Shown here piece by piece: positions 17,339 to 26,101 of a DNA stretch of 64,000 nucleotides. Numbering within the stretch: the first letter of the stretch is position 1; the number at the start of each line of letters is the position of its first letter. The DNA is taken from assembly GCF_965137335.1 (NCBI RefSeq), contig NZ_CBCRZD010000003.1; one strand, written 5' to 3'. The translations under genes and the position numbers were made by a program. A model generated the notes under the pieces. That model worked only from the letters and a program-made list of their open reading frames with translations. It made no database searches and was not told the origin of the DNA. The DNA comes from Empedobacter stercoris. GTDB taxonomy: Bacteria; Bacteroidota; Bacteroidia; Flavobacteriales; Weeksellaceae.

Positions 17339-20107
17339 TTAAAAATTATAGTTTATTTCCATTCCGAAATACGGAGACATTCCATTTCTCGGATTTACTT
17401 TTACACCATTAAATGTGTAAGGGTTATTGTAGTTGAATAATCGATTAACGAACATGGAAGCTCTGATCGATTTATAAATACTTTTAGTTACTTTCAAATT
17501 CATGTTGATGTTGTAACTCGTTTTCTGACTCATATAATCCGTTGCAGATGTATTTCTAACAAGCCATTGTTTATATAAATCTGATTTATCTTCTTCTAAA
17601 AAGGGATGAATGTTTCCTTGTAAATCCATGTAAGCAAATGGATTTGCTATTTTTCCCATTCTGTAATTATTCGTGAAAAGTGTTCCTTGTAACGACGCCG
17701 AAAATGTTAAATCTAACGAAGGGATATAAGTATCGATCATTAAATTGTAATTCAATTGTGAGTTTTTATAACCTTCGTCATTCGCATATATTCCGACATA
17801 TGGAAAACCACCAGAATTTCCACCAACAGAAACTGAAGGAATTGCTCGAACCGGAACAGTATTGTAATATTTTGTTTTAAACCAGGCTCCACTTAATGTA
17901 AATCGCGTATTAATTGCTTTAATTCGTGGTGAATTGTACTGAAATTCGAATCCAGATTTTATTGTAGCACTTCCGTTTTCTGTTAAAGTATAAGATGAAA
18001 AAGTTTTAATATCTTGGTAAGGAACATTAGATAAATCTGGTCCATTAGGTCCCCAATTATTTGTGTCGATAGCAGTAATGTCGTATTTTTTGTATGTGTG
18101 AATATTGTAATAACCTACATTACGAAATCCGTTTTTCATGTTTTCTTTGTAATACGTTACTGATAACTGATGTTTGTTGTATTCAAAATCAATACAAACT
18201 TCTTTTTTGATATTTTTAGCAGCTGTTAAATCTTTATTGATTAATGAAGTAACATATGTCATGTAATTGATGTAACGATATTGTGGATCATTATGGTAAT
18301 ATGTGATTTGAGCATAATCTCTAAACTGATCTGCTGGATATAAATTTAGATTAGTTGGCTGTTTATAAAACTCACCATATCCAGTTGTTACATCAATGTT
18401 TAAGTGATTTTTCCCTATATTGATTTTTGGTAAACTATATTGAAAATTTACACGAGGTTCAACAAAAATTTTATTCGCGATTTTATATGAAGAATCAATA
18501 CCTAATAATGTGCTTAAACGATAACCTGTATATAAATTAAATTGGTGTTGATTGATTTTATAATTCAATAAATTACCTCCATAAACTGATAAATTTTGAG
18601 TTCCAGGAATATCTTTAAAAGCTCTCGGTCTAGTATTCATAGATGTAGTAGGAGGTTGTGTAATATCATAAACATCACCATCACCATAGTTTTTAGAGAA
18701 TCGCCAATCTGTTCCTAAATCATATTCAAGTTTTAGTTGACCAATTTTTTTATTTCCTTTAAATTCTAATTTTGTTTGTAAATCCAATGGTTTTCCATCA
18801 GTATAAGAATCCGAAATGAAGCTTAACGCTGGATAAATTCCGGTATTTTCACCAGCTTGTGTAGAGATAGAAATTGCTCTTGGACCTGTATATTGAACAA
18901 ATTTTGTTTGTTCAATGCGATTAAATCCTTGTTGAATTGCAGTATTTAAAATGATTTTATTGAAAAATGATTCTTTCTTTAAATCAAAAATAAAATTATT
19001 AGCAAGTGCTATTTTTCTGTTATAAGATCTGTATTTATCAACCAAATCATAACCCGTGTCAGGATCTATTTTGGTTTGATCTAAAGTTCCTGTAAAATCT
19101 AAATTTGTTCGCCATTGTAATTTATTTTCTCCAATTTTGAAATCCGCTTTGGATCTAACAGAAGCTGTAATTCTCTGGTAATTACTTGTTTCATCACTTG
19201 GATCAACTTTGGCATTTAAAATATCGAATGATGAATTGATAGACCAATTATCTTTTATTCTGAATCCTTTTCCAATGTAATATTGTTTGCTAAATCCATC
19301 AACTTTTAATCTTGCTTGAAGTGGAGTATTTCCAATTTTTCGTTCAATTTTGATTAATCCTGAAGTTAAATCTCCATAAGATGCATTTGGAATTCCTCGA
19401 ATAATTTCCACTTTTTCGATGTCGTTGGTAGAAACGCTTCGCATATCAACCCCTGTTTGGTAGGTATTTCTTCCTTCTGGTGCGCTTAATAATAAACTAG
19501 AATCTAATGATTTTTGAAAATCTGAGTTTGAATTTATGATATTATCATCAACCATAAACTGAACTCCTAAAGAACTTGTACTGTAATTAGAAGGTCTTCC
19601 CGAATTTTCTCTCAATGCAACAACATTTGTTCCGATTAGATAAGGATCGGTTGATAATCCTCCAGGTAAAAGTTCCATTAAATCTGAAAAACTCGATGGT
19701 TGTAAATGCATCAAAGCTTGTCTATTGATTACGGATTTAGATGTTAATCCTTTATCTTCTTTTGCGGTGAATACAGCTTCTTCTAAATTAATCAACTTGG
19801 ATTGTAAAAATATTGGTAATTTTTTATCACCATTAATTACTAAATTCTGAATGTATTCTTCTGTAGTATCGCTTAAGATTTTTAATTGATAATTTCCTAA
19901 TGGTAAATTAACGCTTAGTTTTCCTTCGGTATTTGTTTGATATTTTAATTGAGGTGAAAATTCTATCTGTGCATTTCTTAATGAAATACTATCATTATCC
20001 ATTACATGTAAATCTATTTGCGCGTTTTTAGTTTGCGCACAAACCTGATTAAATAAAGTATTTGATGTAAATAATAATGTAAAGTAGATGATATTTTTAG
20101 TCCTCAT
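17339..20107 (-). CDS. TonB-dependent outer-membrane receptor
   Basis: A 922-residue receptor (from the start at 20107) that imports a large ligand using TonB energy. After the signal peptide there is a carboxypeptidase-regulatory-like domain (about 25-105), then a plug (about 110-260, with DMRSVSTNDIEKVEIIRGIPNASYGDLTSG) and a 22-strand barrel ending in an aromatic residue (MEINYNF). An upstream in-frame ATG (20128) would place the start inside a promoter-like box (CATATTTG on the minus strand, 20126-20133), so MRTKNIIYF is preferred. It heads the operon with DUF4876 and DUF6850 genes. The ligand is unknown. Confidence 0.92.
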   Translation of the reverse strand: MRTKNIIYFTLLFTSNTLFNQVCAQTKNAQIDLHVMDNDSISLRNAQIEFSPQLKYQTNTEGKLSVNLPLGNYQLKILSDTTEEYIQNLVINGDKKLPIFLQSKLINLEEAVFTAKEDKGLTSKSVINRQALMHLQPSSFSDLMELLPGGLSTDPYLIGTNVVALRENSGRPSNYSTSSLGVQFMVDDNIINSNSDFQKSLDSSLLLSAPEGRNTYQTGVDMRSVSTNDIEKVEIIRGIPNASYGDLTSGLIKIERKIGNTPLQARLKVDGFSKQYYIGKGFRIKDNWSINSSFDILNAKVDPSDETSNYQRITASVRSKADFKIGENKLQWRTNLDFTGTLDQTKIDPDTGYDLVDKYRSYNRKIALANNFIFDLKKESFFNKIILNTAIQQGFNRIEQTKFVQYTGPRAISISTQAGENTGIYPALSFISDSYTDGKPLDLQTKLEFKGNKKIGQLKLEYDLGTDWRFSKNYGDGDVYDITQPPTTSMNTRPRAFKDIPGTQNLSVYGGNLLNYKINQHQFNLYTGYRLSTLLGIDSSYKIANKIFVEPRVNFQYSLPKINIGKNHLNIDVTTGYGEFYKQPTNLNLYPADQFRDYAQITYYHNDPQYRYINYMTYVTSLINKDLTAAKNIKKEVCIDFEYNKHQLSVTYYKENMKNGFRNVGYYNIHTYKKYDITAIDTNNWGPNGPDLSNVPYQDIKTFSSYTLTENGSATIKSGFEFQYNSPRIKAINTRFTLSGAWFKTKYYNTVPVRAIPSVSVGGNSGGFPYVGIYANDEGYKNSQLNYNLMIDTYIPSLDLTFSASLQGTLFTNNYRMGKIANPFAYMDLQGNIHPFLEEDKSDLYKQWLVRNTSATDYMSQKTSYNINMNLKVTKSIYKSIRASMFVNRLFNYNNPYTFNGVKVNPRNGMSPYFGMEINYNF

Positions 20108-20269
20108 AGTACTGTTTTGAGGGCGCAAATATGCTTAACAATATTTTAACAAGCAACTTATTTAGACTAAATATAATTAATAATGAGAAATATCATTTAT
20201 TTAGACTTATTTAAAATAATAAAAAAATCAACAGTTAAACTTTTGTAAAATAGAGTTTTGTAATAAAAA

Positions 20270-20300
20270 AAAGCGTCTCAAATTAAATTTGAGACGCTTT
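20270..20300 (-). terminator. terminator after trmD
   Basis: A 15-bp stem (AAAGCGTCTCAAATT and its complement, one-base loop) is followed on the minus strand by eight T. Confidence 0.88.
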
Positions 20301-20319
20301 AAAAATATCTTATTAATTC

Positions 20320-20994
20320 TTATTTTAATAAATCAGGACGACGAGCTTTCGTACGTTCAACTGCTTTATCGTGTAGCCATTCTTCTATTTTTGGGAAATT
20401 ACCAGACAATAATATTTCTGGAACTTTATGACCTTTATAATCTGCAGGACGCGTATAAATTGGCGGCGCTAATAAATCATCTTGAAAAGAATCTGAAAGA
20501 GCAGAAGTTTCGTCACCAATTACACCTGGTAATAAACGAATAATAGAATCGGCTAAAATAATCGCACCAAATTCTCCTCCAGAAAGTACGTAATCACCAA
20601 TAGAAATTTCTCGCGTCACATACATATCACGAATGCGTTGATCGATTCCTTTGTAATGCCCACAAATCATCATCAAGTTACCTTTTAAAGATAAATCGTT
20701 GGCAATTGTTTGATTCAATGTTTCGCCATCTGGCGTTAAATAGATAATTTCATCATATTCACGTTCTTCTTTTAATTTAGAAATCATTTTATCTAATGGT
20801 TCACACATAATTACCATTCCAGAAGTTCCTCCATAAGGATAATCGTCCACATGACGATAACGACCTTTTCCAAATTCTCTCAAATCATGAACATGAATTT
20901 CAGCTAAACCTTTATCTTGAGCTCTTTTCATAATCGAAGCAGAAAATGGACTAACTAATAATTCGGGTAAAACAGTGATAATATCTATTCGCAT
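20320..20994 (-). CDS. trmD: tRNA (guanine-N1)-methyltransferase
   Basis: TrmD makes m1G37 in tRNAs that read codons starting with C, preventing +1 frameshifts. The 224 residues form the knotted SPOUT fold. The family marks seen are MRIDIITVLPELL, the PYGGTSGMVM-like loop (YPYGGTSGMVIMCEP, about 54-68), CGHYKGIDQRI, SIGDYVLSGGE and SFQDDLLAPPIYTRPADYKG, which includes the catalytic Asp region. The minus-strand TAnnTTTG box at 20999-21006 ends 5 bases before the ATG, so the mRNA may be leaderless. Its last codons are duplicated in the lipoprotein at 13.9 kb. Confidence 0.96.
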   Translation of the reverse strand: MRIDIITVLPELLVSPFSASIMKRAQDKGLAEIHVHDLREFGKGRYRHVDDYPYGGTSGMVIMCEPLDKMISKLKEEREYDEIIYLTPDGETLNQTIANDLSLKGNLMMICGHYKGIDQRIRDMYVTREISIGDYVLSGGEFGAIILADSIIRLLPGVIGDETSALSDSFQDDLLAPPIYTRPADYKGHKVPEILLSGNFPKIEEWLHDKAVERTKARRPDLLK

Positions 20995-20998
20995 TGTG

Positions 20999-21006
20999 CA
21001 AAGATA
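20999..21006 (-). promoter_or_regulatory. TAnnTTTG promoter box of trmD
   Basis: Reads TATCTTTG on the minus strand, 5 bases before the trmD start codon. Confidence 0.5.
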
Positions 21007-21127
21007 TTTGTTTAACTACGTTTGAGCAAGTTTAAAAGTCAAATTGATGATAAAAGAAACTCTGTTTTTTTATACATTTATAAATATAATTGATATTATT
21101 CATTGGATGAAATCGAATATAAACCTT

Positions 21128-21135
21128 TAAATTTG
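21128..21135 (+). promoter_or_regulatory. TAnnTTTG promoter box of hemB
   Basis: TAAATTTG lies 18 bases before the hemB ATG. Confidence 0.6.
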
Positions 21136-21153
21136 TGCTAAAATTTTATCAAA

Positions 21154-22146
21154 ATGTTTATATATAACAGACATAGAAGACTTCGTAAAAATGAATCTAT
21201 TCGTAGTATGATTCGTGAAAATCATTTATCTCCAAACGATTTTATTTTACCAATTTTTGTGGCTGAAGGTGAGGGTGTAAAAGAAGAAATTGAAGCTATG
21301 CCTGGTATCTATCGTCATTCAATTGATAATACAGTAAAGGAAGTAAAAGAAATTTGGGATTTAGGTATTAAATCTGTTAATATATATTGTAAAGTTAGTG
21401 ACAACTTAAAAGATAACACAGGAAAAGAAGCTTGGAATCCTAATGGCTTAATGCAAAATACAATTAAAGCGATTAAAGATACAGTTCCTGAAATGATTGT
21501 AATGCCTGACGTTGCATTAGATCCATTTTCTATTTATGGACATGATGGAATCATTAAAAATGGTGAAGTTTTAAATGACGAAACAGTGGAAGCATTGGTT
21601 AAAATGACTTTATCTCATGCCGAAGCTGGTGCTGATTTTGTTGCGCCTTCTGATATGATGGATGGTCGAATAGGAGCTATGCGTATGGCTTTAGAAGAAA
21701 ACGGTTTTCATAATGTTGGAATTATGACGTATGCTGCTAAATATGCTTCATCTTTTTATGGGCCTTTCCGTACAGCATTAGATTCTGCACCTGTAGAAGA
21801 TCAAAGTATACCTCAAGATAAAAAAACCTACCAAATGGATTTTCATAATTCTCAAGAAGCATTGCGCGAAGCAATTGCAGATGTAGAGGAAGGAGCTGAT
21901 ATTTTGATGGTAAAACCAGGTATGGCTTATTTGGATATCGTAAAAATGGTGAAAGATAATTTACAAGTTCCGGTATCTGTTTTTCAAGTTTCTGGTGAAT
22001 ATGCAATGATAAAAGCAGCAGCAGAAAAAGGTTGGATCGATCATGATAAAATTATGTTAGAAACCTTAACTTGTTTTAAAAGAGCAGGAGCAGACCTAAT
22101 TTCAACTTATTTTGCAAAAGAAGCTGCAAGATTATTGAATGAATAA
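21154..22146 (+). CDS. hemB: porphobilinogen synthase (delta-aminolevulinate dehydratase)
   Basis: It condenses two 5-aminolevulinate molecules to porphobilinogen, the second common step of haem synthesis. In 330 residues the two active-site lysines are K196 (AAKYAS) and K254 (MVKPGM). The metal region reads MPDVALDPFSIYGHDG (118-132), with Asp/Ala where zinc enzymes have three cysteines. By family knowledge this marks the Mg2+-dependent, zinc-free class. It is transcribed alone between a TAnnTTTG box and a terminator. hemL, which makes its substrate, is 8 kb away at 30.2 kb. Confidence 0.96.
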   Translation: MFIYNRHRRLRKNESIRSMIRENHLSPNDFILPIFVAEGEGVKEEIEAMPGIYRHSIDNTVKEVKEIWDLGIKSVNIYCKVSDNLKDNTGKEAWNPNGLMQNTIKAIKDTVPEMIVMPDVALDPFSIYGHDGIIKNGEVLNDETVEALVKMTLSHAEAGADFVAPSDMMDGRIGAMRMALEENGFHNVGIMTYAAKYASSFYGPFRTALDSAPVEDQSIPQDKKTYQMDFHNSQEALREAIADVEEGADILMVKPGMAYLDIVKMVKDNLQVPVSVFQVSGEYAMIKAAAEKGWIDHDKIMLETLTCFKRAGADLISTYFAKEAARLLNE

Positions 22147-22175
22147 TTTTTTGAGATTAATAATTTACAAAAAAA

Positions 22176-22208
22176 ACAGATTAGATATTTTATAATCTGT
22201 TTTTTTTA
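22176..22208 (+). terminator. terminator after hemB
   Basis: ACAGATTA pairs with TAATCTGT, followed by a T run. Confidence 0.8.
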
Positions 22209-22268
22209 TGAATTGATTTTTTCTAAATAAAACACAAAATCATTGTTAAAATGGTTGAATTAAATAGA

Positions 22269-23108
22269 TTAAAACTCAATCAAAGAAGGGTTCAATCCAG
22301 AAAAACCATCAGCAGGCATTTCATCAATTGCTTTAATATCTTCTGCACTCAATTTAAAATTATCAGAAGTCAAATTTGCTTCAATATTTTTTTCTGAAGA
22401 GGAACGAGGAAGTGGTAAAATTTCTTTTGCTAAACAATAATTAATACAAATTTGTCCAACCGAAACATTGTATTTATTGGCTAATGAAACGATCAATTCA
22501 TTTTCTAAAATACGGCCAGATCCAAGCGGGCTCCATGCTTGTACCAATAAATTGTTTTGTTTACAAAAATCGACTAATTCTGGCTGAGAATGCCCTGGAT
22601 GAATTTCAATTTGATTGACCATTGGTTTGATTTTAGCAGTTTCAAACAAAGCTTCTAAATGGTTGATATTAAAATTACTTACACCAATCGCTTTTGCTTT
22701 TCCAGAAGTATAAATTTCTTCGAAAGCACGCCAAGTAGAAGCGTTTAACGCTGCCCAATTATCAGGAAATTGCGTTTCATTTGCAGGCCAATGAATCAAA
22801 TACAAATCCAAATAATCTGTTTGTAAATCGCTCAAAGTTTGCTCAAATGCTGCCAATGCTTTTTCGTATCCACGCTCAGAATTCCAACATTTAGATGTAA
22901 TAAATAGTTCTTTACGATCGATGTTTTGAGATTGTAAAACAACTCCTATTTCTTTTTCATTTTTGTAGATTGCAGCTGTGTCTATATGCGTATAACCCTT
23001 TTCTAATGCTATTTTTAGAGGTTCTGTTACTTTTTCACCTTCCAATAGCCATGTTCCGAAACCAATTGCAGGTATATCAATTCCGTTTGATATTTTAAAA
23101 TTTTTCAT
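22269..23108 (-). CDS. aldo/keto reductase
   Basis: A cytosolic NADPH-dependent oxidoreductase of 279 residues with a TIM-barrel fold. The catalytic tetrad is complete: D43 (HIDTAAIY), Y48, K73 (ITSKCW) and H106 (LIHWP). The cofactor loop LPRSSSEKNIEANL near residues 233-246 is also present. It resembles 2,5-diketo-D-gluconate-reductase-type enzymes, but the substrate is not predictable. A minus-strand TAnnTTTG box (TAAATTTG at 23123-23130) lies 15 bases before the start, and it is transcribed alone. Confidence 0.93.
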   Translation of the reverse strand: MKNFKISNGIDIPAIGFGTWLLEGEKVTEPLKIALEKGYTHIDTAAIYKNEKEIGVVLQSQNIDRKELFITSKCWNSERGYEKALAAFEQTLSDLQTDYLDLYLIHWPANETQFPDNWAALNASTWRAFEEIYTSGKAKAIGVSNFNINHLEALFETAKIKPMVNQIEIHPGHSQPELVDFCKQNNLLVQAWSPLGSGRILENELIVSLANKYNVSVGQICINYCLAKEILPLPRSSSEKNIEANLTSDNFKLSAEDIKAIDEMPADGFSGLNPSLIEF

Positions 23109-23122
23109 TTTTTTATTTTTCT

Positions 23123-23130
23123 CAAATTTA
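23123..23130 (-). promoter_or_regulatory. TAnnTTTG promoter box of the aldo/keto reductase
   Basis: Reads TAAATTTG on the minus strand, 15 bases before the start codon. Confidence 0.5.
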
Positions 23131-23272
23131 TCTCAATTCTGTTGATTTAAGTAAAAAGATGACGTTAATTCTTATGTTAAAACTCATTTATAGAATTTTT
23201 AAATTTAATTGTTTGTTTCTAAAATAGTTCTATATTTATTCTCACATAAATGATAGGAAAAAATAAATAAGA

Positions 23273-23575
23273 ATGACACAATTTACAGGTACGATTGAGG
23301 ATTTTATGAATACGCATGAAGAATTTATTAATGCATTGATTCTAAAAAAAATTAATCAACAAGTTGTATTAGATAAAGAAGAAGCTGAAGATATTCAGCA
23401 AAATGAATTTATTCAACAAAAGTTAGAAGATTTAAAAGAATATTTAACAGATTTGTTCGAGAATGAGTTCGGAGATTGGGAAATTACAATGGATTTAGAG
23501 TCTTTTGAACAAGAATTTGATAAACATTTTCAAATTTCTAAGCAAGAATTAGAAGAGAATGTGTTGTTGAAGTAA
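23273..23575 (+). CDS. small acidic protein of unknown function
   Basis: A 100-residue protein rich in Glu, Asp and Gln (for example LEDLKEYLTDLFENEFGDW) and almost wholly helical. It has no signal peptide, membrane segment or recognisable motif. It starts 32 bases before the WYL-domain gene on the same strand, so the two may form an operon. An acidic partner of a DNA-binding regulator would be possible, but that is a guess. Confidence 0.6.
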   Translation: MTQFTGTIEDFMNTHEEFINALILKKINQQVVLDKEEAEDIQQNEFIQQKLEDLKEYLTDLFENEFGDWEITMDLESFEQEFDKHFQISKQELEENVLLK

Positions 23576-23607
23576 TAATTTTTTAATTTAATCATGTTGT
23601 CTAAATT

Positions 23608-24507
23608 TTGAGAAAAACAGCACCTACTTTAAGAATTCTTCGATTGATACAATTTATTAAAGAGCAAAATAGTAAAGGAGTTAAGCCAAATAAAAAACAG
23701 ATAATTGATTATATGTCGATTATTTACCCAGACGATAACTACAACAATCAATTATTTGATCGTGATAAAAAGAAAATACGAAAGGAGTTACAAATTGACC
23801 TAAAAACTACGGAGAAAGTTAACTATTTTATTGATTCTTCTGAACAAGAAAATTTAATTGAAACATCTTTGGATTATTACGAAATGTTTTCTATTCTGAC
23901 ACAAGCAAATGCATTACCTGCTATGTTTTTGGTTTCTGAACGAAAACCATTAGGATTAAATCAAATCAGCTCTGTTGTTTCTCATATTAAAGAAAAGAAT
24001 GTGATTCAGTTTAATTATTCTAAGTATGATACAAATGAGAAGGATGTTCGTAAAATAGAACCTTTGGCAATTAAAGAAAGTAGAGAACGTTGGTATATAA
24101 TTGGAAATGATTTTCCATATGATAAAGGTTTACGCGCTTTTGGTTTTGATCGCATTTCGGATATTACATTAGAGGGAAATAAATTTGAGCCTAAATATAC
24201 TATTGTTGATATTAAAGCGAAATACGAACCTTTATTTGCAATGTTTGATACAGAAGATAAGGAAGAAGAGATTATATTAGAATTCGATTCTCGTGATGGT
24301 AGTTACATCAAAAGTTTTCCAATTCATCATTCACAAAAAGCAGAAGAGATTGAAAATGGAGTTCGTATTTATTTAAAATTAAAAACCACGCCCGACTTTA
24401 TTATGGAAATTATGTCAAGAGCGTGGAGTTTAAAAGTAGTTCAGCCAGTTAGTTTATGTCAAAAGATTACTGAAATTTTGAAAGATGCGATTTCAAGAAA
24501 TCAATAG
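23608..24507 (+). CDS. WYL-domain protein with N-terminal DNA-binding region
   Basis: A 299-residue protein. The N-terminal 75 residues resemble a winged helix (TLRILRLIQFIKEQ). The WYL domain spans about residues 125-215, with the signature region SRERWYIIGNDF and LRAFGFDRISDI, followed by a C-terminal extension (WCX-like). WYL proteins sense ligands, often nucleic acids or nucleotides, and commonly control phage-defence genes. The start is TTG at 23608; the nearby ATG at 23594 runs into a stop. It is convergent with an unknown two-gene unit. Confidence 0.82.
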   Translation: MRKTAPTLRILRLIQFIKEQNSKGVKPNKKQIIDYMSIIYPDDNYNNQLFDRDKKKIRKELQIDLKTTEKVNYFIDSSEQENLIETSLDYYEMFSILTQANALPAMFLVSERKPLGLNQISSVVSHIKEKNVIQFNYSKYDTNEKDVRKIEPLAIKESRERWYIIGNDFPYDKGLRAFGFDRISDITLEGNKFEPKYTIVDIKAKYEPLFAMFDTEDKEEEIILEFDSRDGSYIKSFPIHHSQKAEEIENGVRIYLKLKTTPDFIMEIMSRAWSLKVVQPVSLCQKITEILKDAISRNQ

Positions 24508-24509
24508 CC

Positions 24510-24833
24510 TTATTTATATTTGTCGTATTCTGATAAGATAAACTCCGCAACGGGCTTCCATAAAACGATTCGTTGGTTAACAATATGAAATACTTTTGCA
24601 TGATTTCTTTCTCCAAAATTGACCATTTGATTAAAATTACTATCGAAATTCAAATAATTTTCACATTCATTTTTTAATCGAATTTTCGAAATAGGTTTAC
24701 CTTCTTCGTACAATTCCAAATATTTCATCAATATTAAACTATTGATTTGAGTTTCACTTTTTCTTAACCATTTTGGAACTCTTCTGTGCACTTTTTTGAT
24801 TTCTGCTTCTATTTTATCTGTAGATATATACAT
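24510..24833 (-). CDS. small protein of unknown function, possibly helix-turn-helix
   Basis: The 107 residues are basic at the N-terminus (KKVHRRVPKWLRKSETQINSLIL) and look helical, compatible with a small DNA- or RNA-binding protein. No catalytic motif is seen. The start (24833) is 4 bases after the stop of the 352-residue gene at 24838, so both are almost certainly on one transcript. Its stop is 2 bases from that of the WYL gene, tail to tail. No family is recognised. Confidence 0.6.
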   Translation of the reverse strand: MYISTDKIEAEIKKVHRRVPKWLRKSETQINSLILMKYLELYEEGKPISKIRLKNECENYLNFDSNFNQMVNFGERNHAKVFHIVNQRIVLWKPVAEFILSEYDKYK

Positions 24834-24837
24834 ATTA

Positions 24838-25896
24838 TTAAAAATTTTGAGTTAAATAAATCATGATTTCATTGACATCTTTTAAAGTTTCGATACAACC
24901 ATTCTCTCGATAATGTAATTTGGTCGGAACGATAAACTGTGTTGGATTTTCCCAACTAAATGTTTCTACATAAAGACACAAAAAGTAGTCGCCTTTTTTA
25001 TTTTTACAATTAATCAAGTTGTATTTACAATTTTTCAAATCACCAGTTCGTTTTAGATCGTTAAACAGTTGATTGAATTTTGTTAGCAGCTTAACTGTTT
25101 CATCATTAGTTTCTAAATGATCTATTTTCAAAGCGATAATACCACCTGATGTATAAAATAGGGAAGATATTTCTTTGTAAAGTTGCTTGAAATTAAAATG
25201 TTCTAATCTTACGTAATCTAGCTCTAAATTTTCTATAAAAGCTTCTTTTATTATTGATAATGAATAGATTCTTTGAGGTTTGAATACAGAAAATAATCGT
25301 TCCCAATTTGAAAAATGAAATTGAAGTGGAGTTTTTAAGATTTTGAAAATAGGCGTTTCAAGTTGTTCCTGGTTGAATAAATGCCAAAATAACGTAACAT
25401 CAAGTTCTTCACTATTTCGAGTCAAGAAGGTGTCAACTTGTGAATGAATAAAATATTCTCTGTTCAAACCATTGATCAATTCAATCAATGAAACTTTGGT
25501 ATGATTTCCCAATTGAAAAACTAAATGACGCTCATGTTCATCGATAAAATCTTCACCTGTATAAAAAGTTTCATCAACGACAAGATAAATTTTTAAGCCA
25601 TTTATAAATTTAGAATCTTTAAATTCTAATTGGCTAACAAAATAGGTTTTCAAATCATGATCGAAGTTTTTGGTACGACTATCAAATCTAAATTGTGCAT
25701 GATTTCGTGGACCAGAATATTTTGTCTCCACTTTTACTTGATTTTCCTCTTTCAGAACATTGATATAATTTCTTAAAAATGAAAATGCTTCGTCTCGAGC
25801 AATTAACGGATCATCTTTGTAAAACGAATTAATTGTTACCTCTTCTGCCTTTTGATCATAAACTGTTTCAACTTCGTAATGAATTTTTAACTCCAT
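24838..25896 (-). CDS. protein of unknown function in the WYL neighbourhood
   Basis: A 352-residue soluble protein without signal peptide or membrane segments and without a motif I recognise. It is rich in Phe, Tyr, Asn and Lys, with mixed alpha/beta text such as YSLSIIKEAFIENLELDYVRLEHF. It is the first gene of a minus-strand pair with the 107-residue gene. The pair lies in an accessory-looking patch between the WYL regulator and a possible nuclease gene, so an accessory or defence role can be considered but is not shown. Confidence 0.6.
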   Translation of the reverse strand: MELKIHYEVETVYDQKAEEVTINSFYKDDPLIARDEAFSFLRNYINVLKEENQVKVETKYSGPRNHAQFRFDSRTKNFDHDLKTYFVSQLEFKDSKFINGLKIYLVVDETFYTGEDFIDEHERHLVFQLGNHTKVSLIELINGLNREYFIHSQVDTFLTRNSEELDVTLFWHLFNQEQLETPIFKILKTPLQFHFSNWERLFSVFKPQRIYSLSIIKEAFIENLELDYVRLEHFNFKQLYKEISSLFYTSGGIIALKIDHLETNDETVKLLTKFNQLFNDLKRTGDLKNCKYNLINCKNKKGDYFLCLYVETFSWENPTQFIVPTKLHYRENGCIETLKDVNEIMIYLTQNF

Positions 25897-25987
25897 AATA
25901 ATTTTCTTTAACTAATTATGAAGCAAACTTATAACTACTGGACTATCAAATAGTGATAGTGGTTCGAAAATAATTTATAATAAAAGA

Positions 25988-26010
25988 AAACCCCAGCTAA
26001 GCTGGGGTTT
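25988..26010 (-). terminator. terminator downstream of the 299-residue gene at 26102
   Basis: AAACCCCAGC pairs with GCTGGGGTTT around a 3-base loop. The T-rich side faces the minus strand, 90 bases after that gene's stop. Confidence 0.7.
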
Positions 26011-26101
26011 ATTATAGATTTTTATTTAACCACTTTATTTTATAAGTTATTGATAAATTTTATTAATATCAGATCATTTTTTATAATTAAAAAGAGAAGG
26101 T

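Noticed and set aside
25897..26101. A possible small gene between the unknown pair and the 299-residue gene.
   Set aside because: Only a terminator hairpin and AT-rich DNA are seen; no frame has a start, length and codon style that persuade.
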